From contig CANMZB010000010.1 in assembly GCA_947502265.1 (NCBI GenBank), positions 94,880 through 158,879 on the forward strand: 64,000 bases of DNA, read 5' to 3'. Position 1 is the first letter of the stretch. The number at the start of each line of letters is the position of its first letter. This document shows positions 52,344 through 60,450 of this stretch, piece after piece. Below the pieces are notes generated by a model, which saw nothing but the letters and a program-made list of their open reading frames with translations, made no database searches and was not told the DNA's origin. Source of the DNA: an uncultured Sulfitobacter sp. (lineage in GTDB: Bacteria; Pseudomonadota; Alphaproteobacteria; Rhodobacterales; Rhodobacteraceae). The translations under genes were made by a program, and so were the position numbers.

Positions 52344-55211
52344 GTGTCTCTACTTTTGATCGTTGCCTTACCGTTTCTGGGCGCATTGTTGCCTGGGTTA
52401 ATGAATCAGGCGGGCCGGGCGGCCTGTTCGGGGGTGACGTTCACGGTAACGCTGGCGGCCTTCATCGGGTTGATGACAAATCTGCCTGCGGTGATGGCGG
52501 GCGACACTGTCCTGATGCGGGTGGACTGGATTCCGACGCTGGGCATGAATTTCACGCTGATGCTGGACGCGCTCGGCTTTTTCTTTGCGACGCTGATCCT
52601 TGGTATCGGGCTTTTGATCATCGCCTACGCGCGGTTCTACCTCGCACGTGAAGACAACATGGGCGAATTCTTCACCTATCTGCTGTTGTTTCAGGGCGCG
52701 ATGGTGGGGATTGTCCTGTCCGATAACATCCTGCTTTTGCTGGTGTTCTGGGAGCTGACATCGCTGTCGTCTTTCCTGTTGATCGGGTATTGGAAGCACC
52801 TGCCCGAAGGGCGTCAGGGCGCGCGTATGGCGCTTGCGGTGACGGGAATGGGGGGGCTGTCGTTGATCGGGGGGATGCTGATCCTCGGGCAGATCGCAGG
52901 CAGTTATGATCTGAGCGTGATCCTGCAAAACCGTGATCTGATCCAGCAAAGCGATCTGTATCTGCCTGCGCTTTTGTTGATCCTGCTGGGGTGTTTCACC
53001 AAATCCGCGCAATTCCCGTTTCATTTCTGGTTGCCGCACGCGATGGCCGCGCCCACACCGGTCAGCGCCTATCTGCACTCTGCCACGATGGTAAAGGCGG
53101 GGATTTTCCTGATGGCGCGGCTGTGGCCTGTGCTGTCGGGGACGCCGGAATGGTTTGTCCTTGTGACCGGTGCGGGTTTGATCACCATGGTGCTTGGCGC
53201 TGTGATCGCCATTTTCAAGCATGACCTCAAAGCGCTTCTTGCGTTCTCTACCGTATCGCATCTGGGCTTGATTACGATGCTTCTGGGCACCGGCACGGCG
53301 TTTGGCGCGATGGCGGCGGTGTTTCACATCATGAACCACGCAACGTTCAAAGCGGCGCTGTTCATGTCGGCCGGGATCATTGATCACGAGACGCATACCC
53401 GCGACATCCGGCGTCTGGGCGGGCTGCGCCATCTGATGCCGATCACCTTTGCCATTGCCACGCTGGCGGCGCTGTCGATGGCGGGTATTCCGCTGCTCAA
53501 CGGGTTCCTCAGCAAGGAAATGATGCTGGAAGAGGCCGCGAGTACGGTGCTTTTCAACACGCCGTGGCTGGTGCCGGGGTTCGCGGTTTTGGGCTCTTTG
53601 TTCTCGGCGGCCTATTGTTTCCGGCTGATCGGGCATACATTCCTCGGGGCCAAGCGCGATGATTACCCCGCCTCCCCGCATGACCCGCCAGCGGGGCTGT
53701 GGCTGCCGCCCGCGCTTTTGGTGGTGCTGGTGGTTGTTATCGGTCTCGCGCCGTTTCTGGTAGAGCCTGCGGTCAAAGGGATTACAACGGCGGTTCTGGG
53801 CGGCGCGGCGGAATTGCCTGACGCCCATATCAAGATCTGGCACGGTCTGGTGCCTGCGCTTTACATGTCTATTGTCGCGGTTGCTGGCGGGCTGGTTGTG
53901 CTCGCGCTTTTCAACCCGCTTTTGCGCCTGTGGAATGCCACTCCGCGCCCCGAGGCGAAAACCATCTTCGATGCGTTGGTTGCAGGTGTCGTCAGCCTGT
54001 CGCGGCTGCTTATCCTGCCGCTGCACAACGGCGCGTTTTCGCGGTATGGCGCGGTGATGGCCGTTGCCGTGGTTGTTGCGGGTGTTTATGCGTGGGTTAC
54101 GGGGACGATTGGTGCACCTGATCATGCGGTGCAGGTCGCAGGCCCAATCGAGATCGCGGGCTTTACAATGCTTGTGGCGGCGGCATCGGGTATGGTTTTG
54201 TTGCACCGTAACCGTCTGTTGTCGCTGATCCTGATCGGGATTGTGGGGCTGATGGTTTCTGTCGGCTTTGTGTTCTTCTCGGCGCCTGATCTGGCGATGA
54301 CGCAAATCACGGTCGAGGTGGTGACAACCATTCTGATGTTGTTGGCGCTTAATTTCCTGCCCAATTACACACCTGTAGAAAGCTCCGTCTTGCGCCGCAC
54401 CCGTGACGGTGCCGTCGCACTTGTTGCCGGTGTCGCGGCGGCGGGGCTTAGTTTCCACTTTTTGCTGCGCGATCCGGTGGCGGCGTCGATCTCTGATTTC
54501 CACCTCGCTAACAGCTACAAGGGGGGCGGCGGCACAAATGTGGTCAATGTTATCCTCGTTGATTTCCGGGGCTTTGACACCTTCGGCGAAATCATCGTGC
54601 TGGGCATCGCCGCGGTGCTGATCTATGCGCTGACCGAAGCATTGCTGGGCGGACCAGTGCGCGCGCGCCTGTTGAACCGCAAGCCTGACACGAAACTTGC
54701 GGGCGATATGCACCCGATGATGATGGTGGTCCTGACCCGTGTTCTTTTGCCGGTGGTCATGCTGGTTGCGTTCTTTATCTTTCTGCGCGGTCATAACGAG
54801 CCGGGCGGCGGGTTTATCGCGGGGCTGATCGCCTCTATCGGTCTGGTGATGCAATACATGGCCAGTGGCTATAGCTGGGCGACCGCGCGCCAACGCTATC
54901 CACATCACGCTGTAATTGGTGCAGGTGTTCTGGTGGCGGGTTTGACGGGAATCGGGTCGTGGTTTGTCGGCAAGCCGTTTCTGACTTCCGATTTCACCTA
55001 CGTCCGCATCCCGCCGTTCGAAAAGTTCGAGCTGGCCACCGCAGCGCTGTTTGATCTGGGTGTTTTCCTTGCGGTTGTGGGGGCTGTGATGCTCTCGCTC
55101 GACGGGTTCAGCCGTCTGGCACGGCGCGCACATATCAAAGAAAGCGAGCATCCGATGGACATCAATCCGGAACGGATGACGGATGAAGAACTCAAAGGGC
55201 AGGGGGCCTGA
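52344..55211 (+). CDS. mrpA: Mrp-type Na+/H+ antiporter, fused subunits A and B
   Basis: A 955-residue membrane protein. The first two thirds match MrpA/NuoL-like antiporter modules, with ELTSLSSFLLIGYW, AMAAPTPVSAYLHSATMVKAG and NHATFKAALFMSAGIIDHETHTRD. The region from about 790 to the end is an MrpB domain (VVLTRVLLPVVMLVAFFIFLRG, NEPGGGFIAGLIAS). Such A-B fusions define group 2 Mrp/Pha systems of alphaproteobacteria. It exchanges Na+ (or K+) for H+ with the five following subunits. mrpC starts one base after its stop. Confidence 0.95.
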   Translation: MSLLLIVALPFLGALLPGLMNQAGRAACSGVTFTVTLAAFIGLMTNLPAVMAGDTVLMRVDWIPTLGMNFTLMLDALGFFFATLILGIGLLIIAYARFYLAREDNMGEFFTYLLLFQGAMVGIVLSDNILLLLVFWELTSLSSFLLIGYWKHLPEGRQGARMALAVTGMGGLSLIGGMLILGQIAGSYDLSVILQNRDLIQQSDLYLPALLLILLGCFTKSAQFPFHFWLPHAMAAPTPVSAYLHSATMVKAGIFLMARLWPVLSGTPEWFVLVTGAGLITMVLGAVIAIFKHDLKALLAFSTVSHLGLITMLLGTGTAFGAMAAVFHIMNHATFKAALFMSAGIIDHETHTRDIRRLGGLRHLMPITFAIATLAALSMAGIPLLNGFLSKEMMLEEAASTVLFNTPWLVPGFAVLGSLFSAAYCFRLIGHTFLGAKRDDYPASPHDPPAGLWLPPALLVVLVVVIGLAPFLVEPAVKGITTAVLGGAAELPDAHIKIWHGLVPALYMSIVAVAGGLVVLALFNPLLRLWNATPRPEAKTIFDALVAGVVSLSRLLILPLHNGAFSRYGAVMAVAVVVAGVYAWVTGTIGAPDHAVQVAGPIEIAGFTMLVAAASGMVLLHRNRLLSLILIGIVGLMVSVGFVFFSAPDLAMTQITVEVVTTILMLLALNFLPNYTPVESSVLRRTRDGAVALVAGVAAAGLSFHFLLRDPVAASISDFHLANSYKGGGGTNVVNVILVDFRGFDTFGEIIVLGIAAVLIYALTEALLGGPVRARLLNRKPDTKLAGDMHPMMMVVLTRVLLPVVMLVAFFIFLRGHNEPGGGFIAGLIASIGLVMQYMASGYSWATARQRYPHHAVIGAGVLVAGLTGIGSWFVGKPFLTSDFTYVRIPPFEKFELATAALFDLGVFLAVVGAVMLSLDGFSRLARRAHIKESEHPMDINPERMTDEELKGQGA

Positions 55212-55212
55212 C

Positions 55213-55569
55213 ATGGAAATTCTCGTAGCCTCCGCCGTTGGTATTCTGACCGCTGCGGGCATGTATCTGGTGCTGCGTATGCGTACGTTTCCGGTGATCC
55301 TAGGAGTGTCGTTGCTGACCTATGCGGTCAACGTGTTCCTGTTCGCATCGGGGAGGCTGACCGTTGGTGCGCCGCCTATTCTGAATGGTGCCACACGCTA
55401 TACCGACCCGCTGCCGCAGGCGCTGGTTCTGACAGCCATCGTGATCTCCTTCGGGATGACGGCGGTTGTGGTGATGATTTCGCTCGGGGCGTATCTGGGC
55501 ACGGATGACGATCACGTGGACGACATGCCCGACGCGGACGCGGACGCAGCGCAGGAGGACGCGACATGA
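55213..55569 (+). CDS. mrpC: Mrp antiporter subunit C
   Basis: A 118-residue NuoK-like protein with three helices, including VILGVSLLTYAVNVFLFASG and PLPQALVLTAIVISFGMTAV, the MrpC signature. The C-terminus is Asp-rich (DDDHVDDMPDADADA), unusual for the family, and would face the cytoplasm. The ATG at 55213 is chosen; the longer frame lies in mrpA. It overlaps mrpD by four bases. Confidence 0.93.
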   Translation: MEILVASAVGILTAAGMYLVLRMRTFPVILGVSLLTYAVNVFLFASGRLTVGAPPILNGATRYTDPLPQALVLTAIVISFGMTAVVVMISLGAYLGTDDDHVDDMPDADADAAQEDAT

Positions 55570-57140
55570 TGCACTGGCTGATTGCCCCTGTCGTCCTGCC
55601 CGCCATGATGGCACCGTTCATCATCCTTGCGGCGCGCTATCACATTGGCATCCAGCGGGTGTTTTCCGTGGCGGGTGTGCTGGCGATGATCGCCATTGCG
55701 CTGGGACTCGCGATCGAGACCGCAGATGGCACGATCATGCTTTACCGGCTGGGGGATTGGGCCGCTCCTTTCGGCATTGTGCTGGTGGGGGATCGCCTTT
55801 CCACGATGATGGTCTTGTTGATGGCTGTGCTTGCGCTGATGGTGCTGCTTTATTCCATCGGGTCCGGTTGGGACCGGCGGGGGCAGCATTTTCACGCGCT
55901 CTTCCAGTTCCAGCTCATGGGCATCTCGGGCGCGTTTCTGACGGGGGATCTGTTCAACCTCTTCGTGTTTTTCGAAGTGCTGCTGATCGCTTCATACGGG
56001 CTGATGATCCATTCGGGGGGCAATGTGCGGCTGCGCGCCGGTGTGCAGTATGTCCTGTTCAACCTGCTTGGTTCTACGTTGTTTCTGTTTGCGCTTGGCG
56101 CGCTGTATGCGGAAACCGGCACCTTGAATATGGCGGACCTTGCACAGCGCGCGGCGATGATCGGTGCGCAGGAAACAGTGGGCATCCGTGTGGCGGCAGT
56201 GCTGCTGATGCTTGTTTTCGCCATCAAGGCGGCGATTGTGCCGCTGCACTTCTGGCTCCCGTCGAGCTATGCCGAAGCGCCTGGTCCGGTGGCCGCTCTT
56301 TTTGCGATCATGACCAAGGTGGGCGCGTATGCGATCATCCGCGTTTATACGCTGATCTTTCCTGTCGATCTGGCGGCGACAGAGGGATTGCACGGCACAT
56401 GGCTTTTGCCTTTCGCGCTCTTGTCGCTGGCGGTGGGGTCTGTTGGCGTGTTGGCGGCCAAAAAGCTCGACCGGCTGGTGGCGTTCGCGGTCATCAGTTC
56501 GATGGGGATAGTGATGATCGCCGTGGGCCTGTTTACCGAGCAAAGCATCGCGGCTGCGCTTTATTATATCGTGCATTCCACGCTGGCGGCGGCGGCGTTG
56601 TTCCTGATTGTTGATCTGGTGCGCCACAGCCGTGCGCATCTGGGGCTGGTGATTGCGGCGCCCGTCAAGGGGGCCGCGTTGATTGCGGGGCTGTTCATGG
56701 CGGCGGCGATTGCCGTCGTCGGCTTGCCGCCGCTGTCAGGCTTTATCGGCAAGCTGATGATACTGAGCGCCTCGGTCACCTCGCCGTTGGTGGTTTGGAC
56801 ATGGGCGGTGGTGCTTATCTCGGGTTTGATCAGCTTGGTCGGGTTTGCGCGGGCGGGGTCGGTTCTGTTCTGGAAGGCCCAATCCGAAGGCGCGCCCGCC
56901 CCGCTGGAGCCCGAAGGGACAACCCCCTCGGCACTGTCATTTGCGGCAGTGGGAGGGTTGATCGCACTGCTTGTGGCGCATACACTTTTTGCAGGACGCA
57001 TCTATGCCTACACGGGTGCGACTGCGGCGCAACTGTTTGCCCCTGAGACTTATATCTCCAAAGTGCTGGGTACGCCCGGCAAGCTGAGCGATGACGCAGA
57101 TCACGAGCCTGCCCAAGCCGTAAAAGAGGGGGACCACTGA
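55566..57140 (+). CDS. mrpD: Mrp antiporter subunit D
   Basis: A 524-residue NuoN/NuoM-like antiporter subunit with about 14 helices. The key membrane Lys lies in VFAIKAAIVPLHFWLP, with AEAPGPVAALFAIMTKVGAYAI and MAAAIAVVGLPPLSGFIGKLMI following. It probably forms a proton half-channel of the complex. It begins four bases inside mrpC and ends one base before mrpE. Confidence 0.94.
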   Translation: MMHWLIAPVVLPAMMAPFIILAARYHIGIQRVFSVAGVLAMIAIALGLAIETADGTIMLYRLGDWAAPFGIVLVGDRLSTMMVLLMAVLALMVLLYSIGSGWDRRGQHFHALFQFQLMGISGAFLTGDLFNLFVFFEVLLIASYGLMIHSGGNVRLRAGVQYVLFNLLGSTLFLFALGALYAETGTLNMADLAQRAAMIGAQETVGIRVAAVLLMLVFAIKAAIVPLHFWLPSSYAEAPGPVAALFAIMTKVGAYAIIRVYTLIFPVDLAATEGLHGTWLLPFALLSLAVGSVGVLAAKKLDRLVAFAVISSMGIVMIAVGLFTEQSIAAALYYIVHSTLAAAALFLIVDLVRHSRAHLGLVIAAPVKGAALIAGLFMAAAIAVVGLPPLSGFIGKLMILSASVTSPLVVWTWAVVLISGLISLVGFARAGSVLFWKAQSEGAPAPLEPEGTTPSALSFAAVGGLIALLVAHTLFAGRIYAYTGATAAQLFAPETYISKVLGTPGKLSDDADHEPAQAVKEGDH

Positions 57141-57141
57141 T

Positions 57142-57642
57142 ATGATACGTCTCTTGCGCTGGCTCTTTCCACACCCGTTTCTGACTGTGCTTCTGGTCGT
57201 GGTCTGGCTGCTGCTGCAAAATACCGTTTCTGCGGGAATGGTCGTGTTCGGCCTGATCCTTGGCATCATTATGCCGCAGACCACGGCAGCCTTCTGGCCG
57301 GAGCGCCCGGGCGGCGTGCGGGTCGGCAAGCTTTTCGTCTATGGGAGCATCGTGATCTGGGATATCGTTGTCGCCAACGTCAAGGTGGCGTGGGTGGTGC
57401 TGACGGTGCCAAACTCCAAACTTAAACCGGCATGGATCGTGATCCCGCTTGACCTGCGCCAGCCCGAAGCGATCACCGTGCTTGCCGGTACGATCACGCT
57501 AACGCCCGGCACTGTCTCTGCCGATCTGTCCGCAAGCGGTCATTACCTTTTGGTGCATGTGCTGCACACCGATGACCCGGACGGCGAACGTGACGAGATC
57601 AAGTCGCGCTACGAAGCACGCCTGAAGGAGATATTTTTATGA
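57142..57642 (+). CDS. mrpE: Mrp antiporter subunit E
   Basis: A 166-residue protein with two or three N-terminal helices and a cytoplasmic domain carrying LKPAWIVIPLDLRQPEAITVLAGTITLTPGT in sequence (about 92-122), the MrpE family core. It supports assembly of the antiporter. It overlaps mrpF by four bases. Confidence 0.92.
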   Translation: MIRLLRWLFPHPFLTVLLVVVWLLLQNTVSAGMVVFGLILGIIMPQTTAAFWPERPGGVRVGKLFVYGSIVIWDIVVANVKVAWVVLTVPNSKLKPAWIVIPLDLRQPEAITVLAGTITLTPGTVSADLSASGHYLLVHVLHTDDPDGERDEIKSRYEARLKEIFL

Positions 57643-57926
57643 CTCTTGCAACGGACCTGATGAACTATGCGCTGATCTGTGCATTTATGGTGGTGGGGCT
57701 GAGCCAGATCCTTGCGATGATCCGGGTGGTTATCGGCCCCGGTGTGGGGGACCGTATTCTGGCGCTTGATACGATGGTTGTGAATGCCATCGGCCTGATT
57801 GTGCTGATGGGGGTGGCGCAAGGCGCGCACATCTATTTCGAAGCCTCGCTGATCATCGCCATGCTGGGATTTGTTTCGACCGTTGCCTATGCACGGTTTG
57901 TCCTGCGAGAGGATATCATCGAATGA
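57639..57926 (+). CDS. mrpF: Mrp antiporter subunit F
   Basis: A 95-residue, three-helix subunit with RVVIGPGVGDRILALDTMVVN, the MrpF signature including the conserved Asp. It is part of the ion path module with MrpE and MrpG. It overlaps mrpG by four bases. Confidence 0.93.
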   Translation: MTLATDLMNYALICAFMVVGLSQILAMIRVVIGPGVGDRILALDTMVVNAIGLIVLMGVAQGAHIYFEASLIIAMLGFVSTVAYARFVLREDIIE

Positions 57927-58312
57927 CAGCCGAACTTGTCGCTGCATATGCCGTCGCGCTAACGCTGCTCATCGGGTCGTTTTTTACGCTGGTGGGGGCG
58001 ATCGGCCTTTTGAAATTCAACGACAGCATGACCCGCCTGCATGCACCGACCAAGGTAAGCACCGTCGGGGTCGGGATGCTTTTGCTGGCGTCGATCATCC
58101 ATAGCTTCGCCTTTGGCGAAGGGGCGGTACATGAGGCGCTGATTATGGCGCTTCTCTTTGTCACCGCGCCGATTTCGGCGATCTTCATTGCCAAGGTGAA
58201 CATCCACCAGCGCGATTGTAACATGCCGCCCGAACTTCCGGGCGACGAGCTTTGGGCGACGCTGGATGTGCCGGATGCGGACCGCGAAACCGAGGAGACA
58301 GAGCGCGCGTGA
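57923..58312 (+). CDS. mrpG: Mrp antiporter subunit G
   Basis: A 129-residue subunit with three helices: LTLLIGSFFTLVGAIGLLKF, GVGMLLLASIIHSFAFG and MALLFVTAPISAIFIAKV. The intervening DSMTRLHAPTKVSTVG is the family mark. It ends the six-gene mrp run; an acidic tail extends past the usual length. A weak GGGCC/GGCCC hairpin lies at 58338-58354, before the next gene. Confidence 0.93.
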   Translation: MTAELVAAYAVALTLLIGSFFTLVGAIGLLKFNDSMTRLHAPTKVSTVGVGMLLLASIIHSFAFGEGAVHEALIMALLFVTAPISAIFIAKVNIHQRDCNMPPELPGDELWATLDVPDADRETEETERA

Positions 58313-58389
58313 TCCCGTAGGCACCCGCTTGACAATCGGGCCTGAAACCGGCCCTGTTGCCCCAAATTGAAACGAGGAGCCATCTGATA

Positions 58390-59502
58390 ATGAAGACCCG
58401 CGCCGCCGTTGCCGTCGAGGCAGGAAAACCGCTTGAAATCATGGAAGTGAACCTTGAGGGGCCGAAACGGGGGGAAGTCCTTGTCGAGATCAAGGCCACC
58501 GGCCTGTGTCACACAGATGAATTCACCCGTTCGGGTGATGACCCCGAAGGCATCTTTCCGGCGATTCTGGGCCATGAGGGCGCGGGCATTGTAATGGAAG
58601 TGGGCGAGGGGGTGACAACCCTTGAAGTGGGCGATCATGTGATCCCGCTTTATACGCCGGAATGCCGTGAATGTGAATATTGCCTTTCGGGCAAGACCAA
58701 CCTGTGTCAGGCAATCCGCGTGACACAAGGGCAGGGTCTGCTGCCCGATGGCTCTACACGGTTTTCCATGCTCGACGGGACGCCGATCCATCATTACATG
58801 GGCTGCTCGACCTTTGCCAACCACACCGTTGTTCCGGAAATAGCGCTGGCCAAAGTGCGCAAGGATGCGCCCTTTGACAAAATATGCTATATCGGCTGCG
58901 GTGTGACCACTGGCATCGGTGCCGTAATCAACACCGCCAAGGTCGAGATCGGCGCGCGTTGTGTGGTGTTCGGGTTAGGCGGTATTGGCCTCAATGTCAT
59001 TCAGGGCCTGCGCCTTGCGGGTGCCGATCAAATCGTCGGCGTGGACCTTAATGACGACAAGGAAGAGACCGGTCGATATTTCGGCATGACCGATTTCGTC
59101 AACCCGACCAAGATCGACGGCGATATTGTTGCGCATCTGGTCGAGCTGACAAAGGGCGGTGCGGATTATACCTTTGACGCCACCGGCAACACCAAAGTCA
59201 TGCGTCAGGCGCTTGAAGCTGCACACAAGGGCTGGGGCGAGAGCATCATCATCGGGGTTGCTGCGGCAGGGGCCGAAATTTCCACACGCCCCTTCCAGTT
59301 GGTCACAGGCCGCGTCTGGCGCGGCAGCGCGTTTGGCGGGGCCAAGGGGCGCACGGATGTGCCGAAAATCGTTGACTGGTACATGAACGGCAAGATCGAG
59401 ATTGACCCGATGATCACCCACAAGATCACGCTTGACCAGATCAACGAAGGTTTCGATCTGATGCATCAAGGCAAGGCAATCCGCATCGTCGTCGAGTACT
59501 GA
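58390..59502 (+). CDS. frmA: S-(hydroxymethyl)glutathione dehydrogenase (class III alcohol dehydrogenase)
   Basis: A 370-residue zinc alcohol dehydrogenase. Catalytic zinc ligands are in GLCHTDEF (Cys) and GHEGAG (His), with the later Cys in YIGCGVTTG. The structural zinc loop is [17 protein letters not shown]. The NAD motif is [28 protein letters not shown] is characteristic of class III enzymes. It oxidises the formaldehyde-glutathione adduct to S-formylglutathione, and can also act on S-nitrosoglutathione. GAGGAGCC precedes the ATG at 58390. The usual esterase partner (fghA) is not next to it. Confidence 0.95.
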   Translation: MKTRAAVAVEAGKPLEIMEVNLEGPKRGEVLVEIKATGLCHTDEFTRSGDDPEGIFPAILGHEGAGIVMEVGEGVTTLEVGDHVIPLYTPECRECEYCLSGKTNLCQAIRVTQGQGLLPDGSTRFSMLDGTPIHHYMGCSTFANHTVVPEIALAKVRKDAPFDKICYIGCGVTTGIGAVINTAKVEIGARCVVFGLGGIGLNVIQGLRLAGADQIVGVDLNDDKEETGRYFGMTDFVNPTKIDGDIVAHLVELTKGGADYTFDATGNTKVMRQALEAAHKGWGESIIIGVAAAGAEISTRPFQLVTGRVWRGSAFGGAKGRTDVPKIVDWYMNGKIEIDPMITHKITLDQINEGFDLMHQGKAIRIVVEY

Positions 59503-59510
59503 TACACGCG

Positions 59511-59541
59511 CCCGTCTTCCGTGCGAGTCGCGGAAGGCGGG
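59511..59541 (+). terminator. Hairpin after the formaldehyde dehydrogenase gene
   Basis: CCCGTCTTCCG (59511-59521) and CGGAAGGCGGG (59531-59541) form an 11-pair stem with one G-U wobble and a nine-base loop, nine bases after the stop. It is followed by CATTTCG, not a full T-tract. Confidence 0.65.
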
Positions 59542-59988
59542 CATTTCGATCTGTGCGGCGCATGGATGGGGGTGCCGACCTACCTTGTGCGCATCGCCGA
59601 AAAGAGAGTGCAGCATCGTCGGGCGCGTCGGTGCGGAATTCGCCCGCTATCATGCCTGATCTGATGCAAAACATAAGGCTTTTGTCAAAAGCCATCCCTG
59701 TCACCTATGAACTGCGCAAAGGCGGCGTGAGCGTTATGGCTCTCGGCTATGTCGATGCGGCAGCGCCGGTTTGCACGACATCAAATTGGTAAAGACCGGC
59801 GGAAAATCGGCGGCGTCGGTTGCAAGACACAGATATGACGCCATGTTGAGGACAGTTGGTGCCGGTGAATGAAAAGCGGTTGAGCTTTTTGTTGAACTGG
59901 ATCATCCCGCTGCTTGCGCGCTGGTGTGTTCTGAAAATGATCAACGGTATGCAGCCCCAAAAGTAACGTTTTTCGAGGAGGCGCTGTT
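59542..59988. other. Mostly noncoding gap before the molybdenum hydroxylase genes
   Basis: About 450 bases. Short frames (for example 59553-59792) have no recognisable content and could be remnants. One small frame with a plausible start lies at 59859-59966 and is listed separately. No tRNA or large repeat is seen. Confidence 0.5.
59859..59966 (+). CDS. Possible small hydrophobic peptide upstream of the hydroxylase genes
   Basis: A 35-codon frame starting at GTG 59859 (or 59865) behind GAGGACAG, reading [20 protein letters not shown], then [15 protein letters not shown]. It has one short hydrophobic helix flanked by basic residues. It ends 22 bases before the 2Fe-2S subunit gene. It could be a leader or membrane peptide, or chance; I know no homologue. 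Confidence 0.25.
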   Translation: MPVNEKRLSFLLNWIIPLLARWCVLKMINGMQPQK

Positions 59989-60447
59989 ATGAAATTGACG
60001 GTGAACGGCACAGAGCACGAGATCGACGTTGAAGAAGACATGCCGCTTTTGTGGGTGCTGCGCGACGAATTGGGCATTACCGGCGTGAAATACGGCTGTG
60101 GAATTGCCCAGTGCGGCGCGTGTACGGTGCATGTGGACGGCGTTGCCGTGCGCGCGTGTCAGTTGGCGGTGGGTGATTTGTCGGGCGAGGTGACCACCAT
60201 AGAAGGGCTGGGCACGCCAGAGACGCTTCATGCGGTGCAAGAGGCGTGGGTGGCGCATCAGGTGGCGCAATGTGGCTACTGCCAATCCGGCCAGATCATG
60301 CAGGCGGCCTCGTTTCTCGATCTTAACGCCGCGCCTTCGGATGATCAGATCGACGCCGCGATGAGCGGCAATCTGTGCCGCTGCGGCACCTACCCGCGCA
60401 TCCGCGCCGCGATTAAAACCGCGGCCGCCAAATTGCAGGAGGTGTGA
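59989..60447 (+). CDS. 2Fe-2S subunit of a molybdenum hydroxylase (IorA/CoxS type)
   Basis: A 152-residue protein with a plant-type 2Fe-2S domain ([18 protein letters not shown] and RACQL) and a second alpha-helical 2Fe-2S domain ([11 protein letters not shown] and [12 protein letters not shown]). It transfers electrons from the molybdenum subunit encoded three bases downstream. The IorA-type pairing with no FAD subunit points to a cytochrome or other membrane acceptor. GGAGG lies eight bases before the ATG. Confidence 0.94.
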   Translation: MKLTVNGTEHEIDVEEDMPLLWVLRDELGITGVKYGCGIAQCGACTVHVDGVAVRACQLAVGDLSGEVTTIEGLGTPETLHAVQEAWVAHQVAQCGYCQSGQIMQAASFLDLNAAPSDDQIDAAMSGNLCRCGTYPRIRAAIKTAAAKLQEV

Positions 60448-60450
60448 TTC

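Noticed and set aside
52398..55262. A 954-codon open frame antisense to mrpA
   Set aside because: It mirrors a GC-rich, highly conserved gene, is rich in Arg/His/Gln with no fold-like pattern, and lacks a ribosome-binding site. It is a shadow of codon bias.
59542..59792. Possible gene remnant after the formaldehyde dehydrogenase
   Set aside because: Translations in all frames gave no recognisable family, including S-formylglutathione hydrolase and Gfa; no support for calling a pseudogene.
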